Positions 52,691 through 64,000 of a DNA stretch of 64,000 nucleotides are shown one piece after another. The stretch comes from Oasisia sp. SBJ-2009 (Eukaryota; Annelida; Polychaeta; Sabellida; Siboglinidae), in the NCBI GenBank assembly GCA_964017155.1, contig OZ024854.1:51005824-51069823 (forward strand), read 5' to 3'. Within the stretch, counting starts at the first letter, position 1. Every line of letters begins with the position of its first letter. The notes under the pieces were generated by a model, which was not told where the DNA came from, made no database searches, and saw nothing but the letters and a program-made list of their open reading frames with translations. Both the position numbers and the translations under genes were made by a program.

Positions 52691-53402
52691 GCGTGTGTAC
52701 AAGAGAGTGTGCGTGTTTGTGCACGTCTGACTCTATGTGCATATGTGTATTGGAATAAGTACGGGGTGAAACCACTGTTGATTTCCCTACACACGTCTAT
52801 TTCAATGCTCATTCATATCAAGAAAATATGTTCAGAACGTTTCCTGGAATTATCACAGCATCTATAAGACGGACGGACAAAAGTGCCCAGAAAAATTCTT
52901 TTAGTCAACATACCACATTTACCCAGAAACAATATTCCACCTGTCATGCCATCATTTCTGCTAGAAGCAGAGAGTAATTGGTCGTGTTGACATCATCAAT
53001 TAAGAAAGCTGTTGTAGTCTATTTGCTATTTCTGGTACGCATTTGTCAGAACAACCAGAAAACACGTTGGGGAAGGGGACGAGAAAATACGAACGACCTC
53101 ATATTAGTTGTTTAGAATTATTTACTGTTCTCAGTAAGTTGGGTAACGAAATACTCAACAGATGGCGCGGCGCCACTGTGTCGCTGTGTTAAAGTTGCAT
53201 TCTTACATAATTTCCCCTTTTTATCGCATTTTAGAAAAGTCAATGTACACCATGACCGATACTTGCTTATTAGTACAAAGTTTCACTTTGTGGTTTTATA
53301 CGTTATTTGATCAAATATAAGCTTGCGACAAACAACGACTCTGGAGTTTCCCAAAAGTTGATATATTTTTACCATCGGAACTCTCCGGTCAACGAAAGTA
53401 AA

Positions 53403-54350
53403 CGATGTCGCAAACAATGTCGTAAATGATGCGCACACGTGTTACCGATGATAAACACGCAGATATGTAAACAAATGAGGTATGTGGGTGGAAAATTGTG
53501 CTTTTGATTAAATATAGACACTGACATATATCTGAAATGTACACAAAGTTATTTTGTAAACTCACAGGATTTGTTGTTTATGCCAATCTTATTGTTAAAA
53601 TAAACTTGCCGTCAATGCGTAACCGTGACGTAGGCCTGCGCGGCCACGGCACTGACTGACTGACTTGACAAGTGGCACTGCAAGTGCAAGACATGGGGAT
53701 GAATGCCGTCAGAGGAACAATCTAAGTAACTAAGACATTTCATAATATATATTAGATAATTACAACAAACTCTGCTAACGTCATTATACATTCGCCATTA
53801 AGTAAAAGTAAATGTTTTGTAATATGGGGGGAAAAACCAATAATTAAATTTTAAAAGTATATATTTTCAATTATGCAAATACTCTGTTTCCAGAACATAA
53901 ATCAGACGTGGTTGTGTTGCAAAAGGAAAACACAGATAAAACTAAAAAGCTCAGAACTAGGTTAAACATTGGCAATATATGTTGGTAAGCAGTTTTTTGG
54001 GCTGAATAATCTGCCAAGTCCAATTATTCTTCTGCTTTCATTCATTAATTTGGTTTGATAGAAAAATTGAAGACAAGGAAATAGGTGGTGGTGAATCATT
54101 CCAAACAACATGAATGTTTAACACACAAGCGCATGTACAGATGCAAAAATAGGGCAGACAGTTGTGGTCACTGCGAGGTCTGAAAAAGTGCGACAACAGA
54201 GAATACATACCATGGATAGGCAACTTGGTCATTTTTATAGAGTATGTTGTCAGTCTCCTCCTGTACCTGTCTATATAACCATTTCTTAAATGTTTGCACA
54301 CTGATGACATTCAAACCGACAAGTCTGGAAAAATTAGGACCTTGTCAGCA
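53403..54350 (+). repeat. Dispersed repeat, copy 3 of 3
   Basis: Duplicate of 40438-41300. It retains about 75 bp (54046-54120) missing from copy A. Confidence 0.6.
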
Positions 54351-54352
54351 AG

Positions 54353-55138
54353 GTTGGTTTTCTGCCAGGCTGAAAGGTATTTCTGCCCTCCCAGTGCAGA
54401 AAGTATTTCTGCCTGGCAGAAACGACAATAATACATGCCACCGATAGCATTTTTATAGAATATGTTGTCAGTCTTTTTCTTTACCTGTCTACATAACCAG
54501 CTGTTCTAAATATATTTACATATTAATGAGTTTAAAGCCACAAAGACATCCCCTCAAGGGGCATACTTTTCCGGTCAGAAACCTCTATCCACAGTTAGAG
54601 GTAAAGGCCATAATCTATTGTTTGTTAAACTAAGCCAGCAAATCCATAAAAGAATGCCTATGCTAACCTCAGAAGAGACAATGCTAGTGACTGCTAGGGT
54701 TTTGTGAAGAAATGTGACAACTCAACTCAAGACAGTCTGGACATTACTGTGGCCTGGTGCCAGTTTCGAGGCTGACTAAAAACCTGTGGTCACTATTAGG
54801 TGCTAATCCAAACTATGGCTCTGTGCAAACAAAAATTGTGGTCATTGTCAGAGCCCAGAAGGACACCTGTTGCAAAGCGTATTCTTCAGTAATTAGCACG
54901 GTTGGGTAAAAGACAGTTAGGATCAATGGGTATTTTGAAGGTTGAAAACAACCGGTGTGGTGAAAGGTGATTTGCGGTGAAGGTAACTAGTTTTGGCAGA
55001 CAGGAATATCAATATTGACTAAACAAAATAACATTTTGGGAGTTTCTGCAGAAACCAGGATGAACAGTACTTCTGCCGCTCATTTAGAAAGTATTTAGCA
55101 AAAGAACACAAAGGTATGCATTAATGACATATACGTAA
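54353..55138. repeat. Degenerate repeats of the AATATGTTGTCAGTCT family
   Basis: AGTATGTTGTCAGTCTCCTC (54241) recurs as AATATGTTGTCAGTCTTTTT (about 54458), each followed by ACCTGTCTA.ATAACCA and, about 70 bp on, AAACC(A/G)ACAAG-type words. A related word lies near 55330-55370. A TTTCTGCC word is repeated at 54358-54420. No gene is recognised. Confidence 0.5.
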
Positions 55139-55290
55139 AAGAAAGCTCTTATATAGCGCAGTAGCCAGCCCTCAGAACTACTCAAAACATGTAACACTAC
55201 TTCCCTGGCAGCCTGATCAATCAAACACTATCTCAACTTCTCTGGGAAGCATCCAGCCACACTGCTATTAGTGTGCGAAGGCTGCTCGTA
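55139..55290 (-). mobile_element. SINE fragment at a duplication breakpoint
   Basis: AAGCTCTTATATAGCGCAGT, then TTCCCTGGCAGCCTGATCAA, CTCAACTTCTCTGGGAAGCA and GCCACACTGCT: the inverse of the SINE tail and body. The 3,383-bp duplication starts inside it (55187), so copy 2 (58570-58673) has only the inner part. Confidence 0.75.
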
Positions 55291-55294
55291 TAAA

Positions 55295-57700
55295 ATATAT
55301 AATATATAAGAAACAATACAATAATATAATCATTTGTTCTACAATGTTCGCACTGATGATATTAAAACCACAATGATATCTCAGAAACAATACAGTAAAT
55401 TAATAAACAGCAAGACAAGTATCTAAATGTATAATTTGTATGCTAGCCTCTGTAATAATATAATGACATTGTAGTCTTGTAGAACATTGGCTGGCTATTG
55501 CACAGCTTTACATATGCTGGAAATAAAGATTGAGTTGAGAAGCTACAGTTTATAATAAAAAGCAAGACCATAAATATGATCAGTTATGCTTAGTTTCAAT
55601 CGTATGATCACTTAGAAATGGTGTAATCAACTATGACTAAGCGTTTTTTTTATCTGCACTGCAGCATTAGTACAGTCATAATAACCATAACACATGTAGA
55701 TATAGTCATGGAGTCTATTACATTGCAGTGTAATATATTACTATTACATGTGTACTTGATTTCCTTCCTATTATTATTATTATTACATGGTGAATGGAAC
55801 ATATTAATATTCAATTAATTAGATGTCAACATTATTAGATATGAGGAATTTGTATTAAATATCATTATCAATATAATGACATGACGATATGCAATGTTTC
55901 GGTCAATAAGCCCATGCCAGGGGTAATTTTGCAGGGAGTGCAATACTTGTTGGGTTCGAACCAACGACTTAGACCGAGACATTACATTTTAATTTTTACA
56001 AACATAACTATTTTTAATAAATGTATTCAATTACTCCAAAAGCAAGCTGATTATCTTTGTAAGACAATGGTAACTTCTCTCTTGGCCTAAGCATTGCCCG
56101 GGAACCACCTAGTAGCCTATAACATAGATTGAGGCTCTGAACATTCCTTCTTTGTAGCCACAAACCAACAGCCAAAACAGTAAATGCTCCCTCTCAAGCA
56201 GTACCTGGAGTAGGGAGGTCAGACCGATTTGCCGCCCCTTCTTACAACATGGGGAGACAGGGGTCCGGGTTTAGTGGCTATAGTTTATTATCACGCAACA
56301 TACCTATTAGCTTTAAAAAAATCTCATATTGTTATAATTTCAGTCCATGATTCTGTGCTGATAGCTGATTTTATGATGGTTCCTGAGAGCGGTTAATGGT
56401 TTTTTCCTCTCCGTGTCGTATTTAGGTTTTTATTGTTTATGCTTGCGACCATGTTGGATCATGCTGACAGGCTCCATCTTTCAAAATTATTTGCGAGATA
56501 ATCTTAATTAAAAAGTTCTCAATAAAGAAGAAAGATAAATGAATGTGATCATGCAATTATTACGATAATCCATCGATTCATATGCAGAAGTGTAAAGAAT
56601 TGTGTGAACAATAATATGATTACAGTGGAGGCTTAGTAATTGATAAGACAAATGTGCACAAAGTCCATTTATGGAGCCCCTGCCTCAAAAGGCATCACCA
56701 TTTTGCCTTGTTCCCCGTGCGCGCGATGCATTGTGGTATACACAGCACTCCGATATTGATGTGATCGATAGCGGATGTTTTGATTAATACTATTATTAAT
56801 AGTTACCAACTTACCAAGTACTTATGCTTGCACATGTGTGTAAACTAATTAATTACTGCCATGTTTAATGCAGCTAATTTATATTAGTTTGTCTATTGGT
56901 ATTATTTTAATATCTTAGCATACTGTTCATACTTTTGTGTGTTCGTTTGGCTACGTTAAATTTACTAATTATTAAAATTGATGATAATTTATCATTAATG
57001 TTTATAAAATTATATTAAACATGATTTTTTTATGTAATTACTGGGATATTCTTTGATAAAACAAATTACATGAATTAGTATTTAGTTTTGAAAATATATG
57101 TAATTTGTACAACACTGTTGAAAAATTATGATACATTATATATTAACTGGATTAAAAAATGAAGTATGTATTGGCCTTTATCATAGACCTACAACAAAAT
57201 CAGTATAATTGAAAAAAGTAATCTTCTTGTGATTTAATTACAAAATAAAATAGGAGAATGTTCAGAAAAAAGAAAACAATTTAAAAATAAATTGCAGTTT
57301 CATTAATATTTGTACTTGAAGGCAGCACCATTGCATTTTAATTAATTACTACTATCAGAAGAAAAAATGACAGCAATTCTAAAGATTTATTGGCAAGATC
57401 AAATCTGTCAGAAAATGGTCGGAAATTGTTTTTTATTTTGAAATTTCATAAAATTGCAAGTTTCCTTAAAATTTCATTTACATACATGAAACAAGCACAA
57501 CTACACTTCAGTTAGTGATTATGACCAGGGCAAAATAAAAAATTCAATGTGTGTGGTTTACAAGCAAAATTACATGTATTAGCAAACCGTCAGACAATTT
57601 CATGAAAGTTGTAACTTTAAACATCTGTAGTTTGTTTAATATTTAGCTTAAATACATGAAACAACTACCATTATATTTCTTATAGTGACTACTATCAGGG
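55295..57700. other. AT-rich non-coding body of duplication unit 1
   Basis: Open frames 55633-55818 and 55881-56090 have no family features and are retained in unit 2 only because the units are nearly identical. An isolated T-arm-like hairpin (GTTGGGTTCGAACCAAC, 55949) has no tRNA around it. Confidence 0.5.
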
Positions 57701-57705
57701 AACAG

Positions 57706-58463
57706 TTAAAGGACCAAAAAGGCAACGGTTTCGCGTCATACACCTAATAGAGTTTATACAAAGTAACAATTTCCACATACTCAATTTTTTAACGTCAGCG
57801 GTTTACTCAGAATGTGACTTTAAAGTCTACAATTCTAACGAAATCCACGATGGTCTAGACGCCGCCATCGGTGAAGGGTTAACTTGGCTTGGCCATTCAG
57901 CACGCGGCATTCTATGTCTCTGCTGAAGCCGGTCAGCTTCCTGCGACGTTGTTAAGGGTCAACAACTTCGAGTGTTCGACAGTTCGTTCAGTTGGCGTGA
58001 CATCTAGCAGCTGCTTATAGACGTGTATCTAAATATGTGGTTAAATCTATGGTAAACTTTAGTAATTATGCATTACTGTTCGGCATACGGTTGCAATAAT
58101 AGTTGAAACGACCGGTAGTATTGAAGCAATGGATTCACATTTGCGGGCGTACTGTTTGGAATCCCTCCAGTCCAAGTACAGTTCACTTTGCTCGGTCCAT
58201 TTTGAGGAGAAATGCTTTGAAGTAGACATCAGTTGATGGGATGATTTCAGCGATAACAATAATAGACAACTTTATATTTACCGTCATCAGCATGTTACGC
58301 GCGTTGCCGAGTTGCAGCCATTTCATGACAACAGCCACACACAAAAAAATCTGGTAAACCGCTGGCGTTAAAACAATTGAGTATAATATTATGTGGAAAT
58401 TGTTACTTTATATTAACTCTATTAGGTGTATGCCACGAAACCGTTGCCTTTTTTGTCCTTTAA
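57706..58463 (+). mobile_element. Kolobok-like THAP transposon remnant, TTAA-flanked (unit 1)
   Basis: The left end TTAAAGGACCAAAAAGGCAA (57706) and right end GGCAACGG-inverse...TTTTTTGTCCTTTAA (58463) are inverted repeats of about 105 bp. They share ACACCTAATAGAGTT and AACAATTTCCACATA as well as the innermost AACCGCTG. TTAA flanks both termini, the target duplication typical of Kolobok and piggyBac elements; a THAP domain points to Kolobok. Its only coding remnant is the broken THAP domain at 58068-58240. At 758 bp it is far too short to be autonomous. Confidence 0.75.
58068..58240 (+). pseudogene. Broken THAP domain (unit 1)
   Basis: MHYCSAYGCNNS then a stop (first Cys pair of the C2CH zinc site). 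Next, in a shifted frame, WIHICGRTVWNPS (the Trp-containing central part). Then, after another shift, KYSSLCSVHFEEKCFEVDIS, the Cys-x2-His-Phe signature closing the domain. The FxRFPxD segment between the first two pieces is deleted. Two frameshifts and the deletion make it non-functional; order and spacing leave little doubt about identity. Confidence 0.8.
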
Positions 58464-58569
58464 ACAATATTTTGTTTCTAAAGAAACATTTGGTCCGACC
58501 ACCCTACCTGGTCCTGCATGGAGGCTTGACAGCACTGAAACAGGCATTGCTTACAGTTCGTGACCGCCG

Positions 58570-61500
58570 ACATGTAACACTACTTCCCTGGCAGCCTGAT
58601 CAATCAAACACTATCTCAACTTCTCTGGGAAGCATCCAGCCACACTGCTATTAGTGTGCGAAGGCTGCTCGTATAAAATATATAATATATAAGAAACAAT
58701 ACAATAATATAATCATTTGTTCTACAATGTTCGCACTGATGATATTAAAACCACAATGATATCTCAGAAACAATACAGTAAATTAATAAACAGCAAGACA
58801 AGTATCTAAATGTATAATTTGTATGCTAGCCTCTGTAATAATATAATGACATTGTAGTCTTGTAGAACATTGGCTGGCTATTGCACAGCTTTACATATGC
58901 TGGAAATAAAGATTGAGTTGAGAAGCTACAGTTTATAATAAAAAGCAAGACCATAAATATGATCAGTTATGCTTAGTTTCAATCGTATGATCACTTAGAA
59001 ATGGTGTAATCAACTATGACTAAGCGTTTTTTTTATCTGCACTGCAGCATTAGTACAGTCATAATAACCATAACACATGTAGATATAGTCATGGAGTCTA
59101 TTACATTGCAGTGTAATATATTACTATTACATGTGTACTTGATTTCCTTCCTATTATTATTATTATTACATGGTGAATGGAACATATTAATATTCAATTA
59201 ATTAGATGTCAACATTATTAGATATGAGGAATTTGTATTAAATATCATTATCAATATAATGACATGACGATATGCAATGTTTCGGTCAATAAGCCCATGC
59301 CAGGGGTAATTTTGCAGGGAGTGCAATACTTGTTGGGTTCGAACCAACGACTTAGACCGAGACATTACATTTTAATTTTTACAAACATAACTATTTTTAA
59401 TAAATGTATTCAATTACTCCAAAAGCAAGCTGATTATCTTTGTAAGACAATGGTAACTTCTCTCTTGGCCTAAGCATTGCCCGGGAACCACCTAGTAGCC
59501 TATAACATAGATTGAGGCTCTGAACATTCCTTCTTTGTAGCCACAAACCAACAGCCAAAACAGTAAATGCTCCCTCTCAAGCAGTACCTGGAGTAGGGAG
59601 GTCAGACCGATTTGCCGCCCCTTCTTACAACATGGGGAGACAGGGGTCCGGGTTTAGTGGCTATAGTTTATTATCACGCAACATACCTATTAGCTTTAAA
59701 AAAATCTCATATTGTTATAATTTCAGTCCATGATTCTGTGCTGATAGCTGATTTTATGATGGTTCCTGAGAGCGGTTAATGGTTTTTTCCTCTCCGTGTC
59801 GTATTTAGGTTTTTATTGTTTATGCTTGCGACCATGTTGGATCATGCTGACAGGCTCCATCTTTCAAAATTATTTGCGAGATAATCTTAATTAAAAAGTT
59901 CTCAATAAAGAAGAAAGATAAATGAATGTGATCATGCAATTATTACGATAATCCATCGATTCATATGCAGAAGTGTAAAGAATTGTGTGAACAATAATAT
60001 GATTACAGTGGAGGCTTAGTAATTGATAAGACAAATGTGCACAAAGTCCATTTATGGAGCCCCTGCCTCAAAAGGCATCACCATTTTGCCTTGTTCCCCG
60101 TGCGCGCGATGCATTGTGGTATACACAGCACTCCGATATTGATGTGATCGATAGCGGATGTTTTGATTAATACTATTATTAATAGTTACCAACTTACCAA
60201 GTACTTATGCTTGCACATGTGTGTAAACTAATTAATTACTGCCATGTTTAATGCAGCTAATTTATATTAGTTTGTCTATTGGTATTATTTTAATATCTTA
60301 GCATACTGTTCATACTTTTGTGTGTTCGTTTGGCTACGTTAAATATACTAATTATTAAAATTGATGATAATTTATCATTAATGTTTATAAAATTATATTA
60401 AACATGATTTTTTTATGTAATTACTGGGATATTCTTTGATAAAACAAATTACATGAATTAGTATTTAGTTTTGAAAATATATGTAATTTGTACAACACTG
60501 TTGAAAAATTATGATACATTATATATTAACTGGATTAAAAAATGAAGTATGTATTGGCCTTTATCATAGACCTACAACAAAATCAGTATAATTGAAAAAA
60601 GTAATCTTCTTGTGATTTAATTACAAAATAAAATAGGAGAATGTTCAGAAAAAAGAAAACAATTTAAAAATAAATTGCAGTTTCATTAATATTTGTACTT
60701 GAAGGCAGCACCATTGCATTTTAATTAATTACTACTATCAGAAGAAAAAATGACAGCAATTCTAAAGATTTATTGGCAAGATCAAATCTGTCAGAAAATG
60801 GTCGGAAATTGTTTTTTATTTTGAAATTTCATAAAATTGCAAGTTTCCTTAAAATTTCATTTACATACATGAAACAAGCACAACTACACTTCAATTAGTG
60901 ATTATGACCAGGGCAAAATAAAAAATTCAATGTGTGTGGTTTACAAGCAAAATTACATGTATTAGCAAACCGTCAGACAATTTCATGAAAGTTGTAACTT
61001 TAAACATCTGTAGTTTGTTTAATATTTAGCTTAAATACATGAAACAACTACCATTATATTTCTTATAGTGACTACTATCAGGGAACAGTTAAAGGACCAA
61101 AAAGGCAACGGTTTCGCGTCATACACCTAATAGAGTTTATACAAAGTAACAATTTCCACATACTCAATTTTTTAACGTCAGCGGTTTACTCAGAATGTGA
61201 CTTTAAAGTCTACAATTCTAACGAAATCCACGATGGTCTAGACGCCGCCATCGGTGAAGGGTTAACTTGGCTTGGCCATTCAGCACGCGGCATTCTATGT
61301 CTCTGCTGAAGCCGGTCAGCTTCCTGCGACGTTGTTAAGGGTCAACAACTTCGAGTGTTCGACAGTTCGTTCAGTTGGCGTGACATCTAGCAGCTGCTTA
61401 TAGACGTGTATCTAAATATGTGGTTAAATCTATGGTAAACTTTAGTAATTATGCATTACTGTTCGGCATACGGTTGCAATAATAGTTGAAACGACCGGTA

Positions 61501-61953
61501 GTATTGAAGCAATGGATTCACATTTGCGGGCGTACTGTTTGGAATCCCTCCAGTCCAAGTACAGTTCACTTTGCTCGGTCCATTTTGAGGAGAAATGCTT
61601 TGAAGTAGACATCAGTTGATGGGATGATTTCAGCGATAACAATAATAGACAACTTTATATTTACCGTCATCAGCATGTTACGCGCGTTGCCGAGTTGCAG
61701 CCATTTCATGACAACAGCCACACACAAAAAAATCTGGTAAACCGCTGGCGTTAAAACAATTGAGTATAATATTATGTGGAAATTGTTACTTTATATTAAC
61801 TCTATTAGGTGTATGCCACGAAACCGTTGCCTTTTTTGTCCTTTAAACAATATTTTGTTTCTAAAGAAACATTTGGTCCGACCACCCTACCTGGTCCTGC
61901 ATGGAGGCTTGACAGCACTGAAACAGGCATTGCTTACAGTTCGTGACCGCCGA
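58570..61953. repeat. 3,383-bp tandem duplication, unit 2
   Basis: Nearly identical second unit; see unit 1. The junction has at most one base of microhomology (A at 58570). Right of 61953 the sequence is new (TTTTAACCCACACTTGC). Confidence 0.97.
61089..61846 (+). mobile_element. Kolobok-like THAP transposon remnant (unit 2)
   Basis: Identical in structure to 57706-58463, including TTAA at 61089-61092 and 61843-61846 and the broken THAP domain at 61451-61623. Present through the duplication, not through a second transposition. Confidence 0.75.
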
Positions 61954-62560
61954 TTTTAACCCACACTTGCACATTTTCTATATAAACATTTCGGTTTCAA
62001 CACCATTATTATTTATTATTACTTGAACTAGCGGACACCACCCATGAAATCTGCATATTTTACGGTAGTGGATTACTGAAAGAAGAAGACTGAGTAGCCA
62101 CGTCTGACAGCCAAGCACAAGTCACACTTGTAGTCAAAAACGTGCTTTCAAAATTGCAACGAAATGTCATGTGTTGCGATCTTGCCTTTACGCCTAAGCA
62201 TATACGTCGCAACGACTTTACGACACAAAGGTCTATCAAACATACCACATAAGTCAAGATGACGATGAAAACAACGAGTGAAGGCGAAAACTTCGTCGGC
62301 AACGCTGCTGCCGGAAATGTCGCTGTCGGCAGTGTTGTATCTAGAGGCAGCTGAAATGAAACGCTGTCGCGCTACACCGCCCTTGGTGGGTTGCCCGAGC
62401 TTGGATGTACGCTAGTTAGTAGGCCTAACACAAAGAATGTATCAATAAAAATGATATCCAATTTGTAATTACCTTGGTGTATTATTACTGGCTGTCATGT
62501 GAATTCTTTGTGGTGCACGGTTTAATTATTGTTTCATAATGCATAAGGAAGCCTTAACGG
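61954..62560. other. No recognisable gene
   Basis: A minus-strand 80-codon frame at 62060-62302 has no family features. Confidence 0.5.
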
Positions 62561-62729
62561 ACAAGCTGCATCATACCTAACCGACCTACTAATTCGTTAC
62601 GAACCGACCCGTGCGCTACGCTGCACGGACGCCCACCTGCTGGAGGTTCCTCGATGCAGACTACGTACGCAGGGAGAAAAAGCATTTTCGAGTGCTGCTC
62701 CACGCCTCTGGAACAATCGGCCGCTTGCC

Positions 62730-63446
62730 TAGCCTCGGTTACCCAGACTCCGTGAGGTGGCAGCACTTTTAAGCCCTTCAGCTTCGCCTAGGAGAAGAGC
62801 ATCCGCGTAGCTAGCCTCGGTTACCCAGACTCCGTGAGGTGGCAGCACTTTTAAGCTCCCTCAAATCCGCCTGGGACAGTATATGGGCTTAAGTTTCTAC
62901 ATCCGGGCAGCCTTACCCCAGATTAGGGTAGAGACGCTGATTGGCTCTCAGGCCAACTATGAAATAAAAATTCAAATAACGATATACTTTTACAAGATAA
63001 TAATAACACAAAAGTAAGTAAAAATTCAAATTTACCGTTGTTTATAAAATAAGAAATACGGCAGGATTAACCAGTATCCGTGAGGTGGCAGCATTGTCTA
63101 GCTCGACACGGATAGCATACAAATTAAATAAGGAAACCTTTTGATCAAATAATGCTGTATTATAAAAACTATTCAAAATTAAACTTATATTAACACAAAA
63201 TAAATAGAAATACAAATTTGCAGTTGTTTATAAAAAATATATATTACGGCAGTGTCCGTGAGGTGGCAGCATTGTATAGATCACACGCGGATAAACAAAA
63301 CAAAAGCCATAAATGTGACCAGACTGCACAGAGTTAGATCATTAATCTTTCCCCTATAGACTACTGGGGTGTTCTATTTATATCTATGCCAGAATGTCTT
63401 CTCGGCGTAGTTCCGCAGCCGACCGACAGTCGGTTAAGCGAGACTA
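62730..63446. mobile_element. Non-autonomous DNA transposon, 717 bp, in the LINE
   Basis: CCGCTTGCC occurs on both sides (62721-62729 and 63447-63455), a 9-bp (or 8-bp) target duplication. The ends are short imperfect inverted repeats: TAGCCTCGGTTACC at the left versus TAGTCTCGCTTAACC read inward from the right. Internally, the first 44 bp (TAGCCTCGGTTACCCAGACT...) are repeated directly at 62811-62854. A block around TCCGTGAGGTGGCAGCATTG is repeated at about 63076 and 63249. There is no coding capacity. Target-site length and ends suggest the hAT superfamily or a relative, but this is not certain. Confidence 0.8.
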
Positions 63447-63917
63447 CCGCTTGCCATGCGTGCCACAGACTCCCTCAGTTCTTTCAAGAAGCAACTGAAG
63501 ACATTTCTGTTTAAAAGAGCGTTTTCACTTTAAAAGAAAAAAATTATAATATCCGAACATTTTTAATCTGTACTATTTATCAACTATTTTATTATTTATT
63601 TTTTAATTATAACATAATTTATTTATTTTTTACTTTTTATTTTTAATAGCTACTATTTTTAATATCTACTATTTATCAACTATTTTATTATTTATTTATT
63701 TATTTTTAAATTGTAATATAATTAGCTATTATTTATCAGTTTTAGTATTTTAGTATTATTAAGACTAATATTAATTATTATATTGAATTTTTTTACTGAT
63801 CTATTTATTTTACAACTACGTCTCTCTTTTTTTTTAAGGTAATCTGTATATTCATGTAAAGTGTAATGCGCCTCTGAGTGGTTTTATTGCTAGAGATACG
63901 GCGTAGACAAATACTGA

Positions 63918-63964
63918 TATTTATTATTATTATTATTATTGTTGTTGTTGTTGTTGTTGTTATT

Positions 63965-64000
<36 letters not shown>
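63918..64000. repeat. (ATT)n / (TTG)n microsatellite
   Basis: Trinucleotide repeats to the window edge; probably the LINE tail. Confidence 0.9.

Larger units (their letters stand above)
55187..58569. repeat. 3,383-bp tandem duplication, unit 1
   Basis: Every base from ACATGTAACACTACTTCCC (55187) onward is matched 3,383 bp downstream (58570), up to GTTCGTGACCGCCG at 58569/61952. I noticed only about two substitutions over the unit (TTAAATTTACTAAT versus TTAAATATACTAAT near 56957/60340, and CTTCAGTTAG versus CTTCAATTAG near 57508/60891). Confidence 0.97.
62565..64000 (+). pseudogene. CR1-type LINE C-terminus and 3' UTR, interrupted by a transposon
   Basis: 62568-62729 encodes YLTDLLIRYEPTRALRCTDA, LLEVPRCRLRTQGEKAFSSA and APRLWNNRPLA. 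The frame resumes at 63456 with MRATDSLSSFKKQLKTFLFK and a stop after RAFSL. Together these are the LWNxLP...FKxxLKTxLF end of CR1-class RTs, the same region as the fragment at 3.9-4.3 kb. The 3' UTR (to about 63915) is AT-rich, contains GTAAAGTGTAATGCGCCTCTG and ends in (ATT)n/(TTG)n at 63918-64000. The window ends inside the tail. The upstream RT is missing. Confidence 0.85.

Noticed and set aside
55949..55970. tRNA-like T-arm (GTTGG TTCGAAC CCAAC on the minus strand), also at 59332
   Set aside because: No acceptor, D-arm or anticodon arm fits around it; isolated palindrome.

Overview
The window is metazoan nuclear DNA. It is AT-rich, has no long intact reading frames, and is full of simple-sequence arrays. 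It carries spliced THAP/P-element-type transposase remnants, several non-LTR (LINE) reverse transcriptase fragments, a tRNA-headed SINE family and inverted-repeat DNA transposons. The mixture suits a marine invertebrate or invertebrate chordate, but the sequence alone does not fix the species. I see no convincing intact host gene; almost everything recognisable is a mobile element or its wreckage.

Layout. 1-1.18 kb is a large imperfect foldback, followed by a short tandem repeat and a dispersed repeat (1.16-2.26 kb). 3.88-4.6 kb and 10.66-10.9 kb hold LINE fragments on the minus strand. 6.8-9.36 kb (minus) is a decayed, intron-containing P-element/THAP9-like transposase gene whose introns are packed with (TG)n/(GTAT)n arrays. 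10.1-10.5 kb is a perfect 66-copy hexamer array. 11.06-15.24 kb is the most interesting object: a degenerate long gene encoding what looks like a FEN/XPG-like PIN nuclease followed by a CXC cysteine-rich domain, lying between imperfect terminal inverted repeats of about 160 bp. 17.5 kb is a SINE. 18.3-19.16 kb is a foldback with 134-bp arms enclosing a THAP first exon. 21.6-29.2 kb carries an EN-RT LINE family, two members of which end in (ATTG)n tails.

From 29.0 to 54.35 kb the window is two tandem copies of a 12-13 kb segment (29002-41310 and 41311-54352). Each copy contains a TTAA-flanked Kolobok-like end, a degenerate RT C-terminus, an 11-bp minisatellite, a second LINE C-terminus, SINEs, (TA)n arrays and coding-like segments in inverted arms. 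The copies differ by indels, including a MITE with a TAA target duplication present only in the second. From 55.187 to 61.953 kb there is a second, far more recent tandem duplication of exactly 3,383 bp. It contains a small THAP-bearing transposon with about 105-bp inverted repeats flanked by TTAA. The window ends with a LINE 3' end (62.57-64.0 kb) split by a 717-bp transposon flanked by a 9-bp target duplication; skipping the insertion restores the LINE reading frame.

No operon-like or pathway-like cooperation among genes is visible. The shared theme is mobile DNA using THAP-type DNA-binding domains (four loci), nested insertions, and local tandem duplication.
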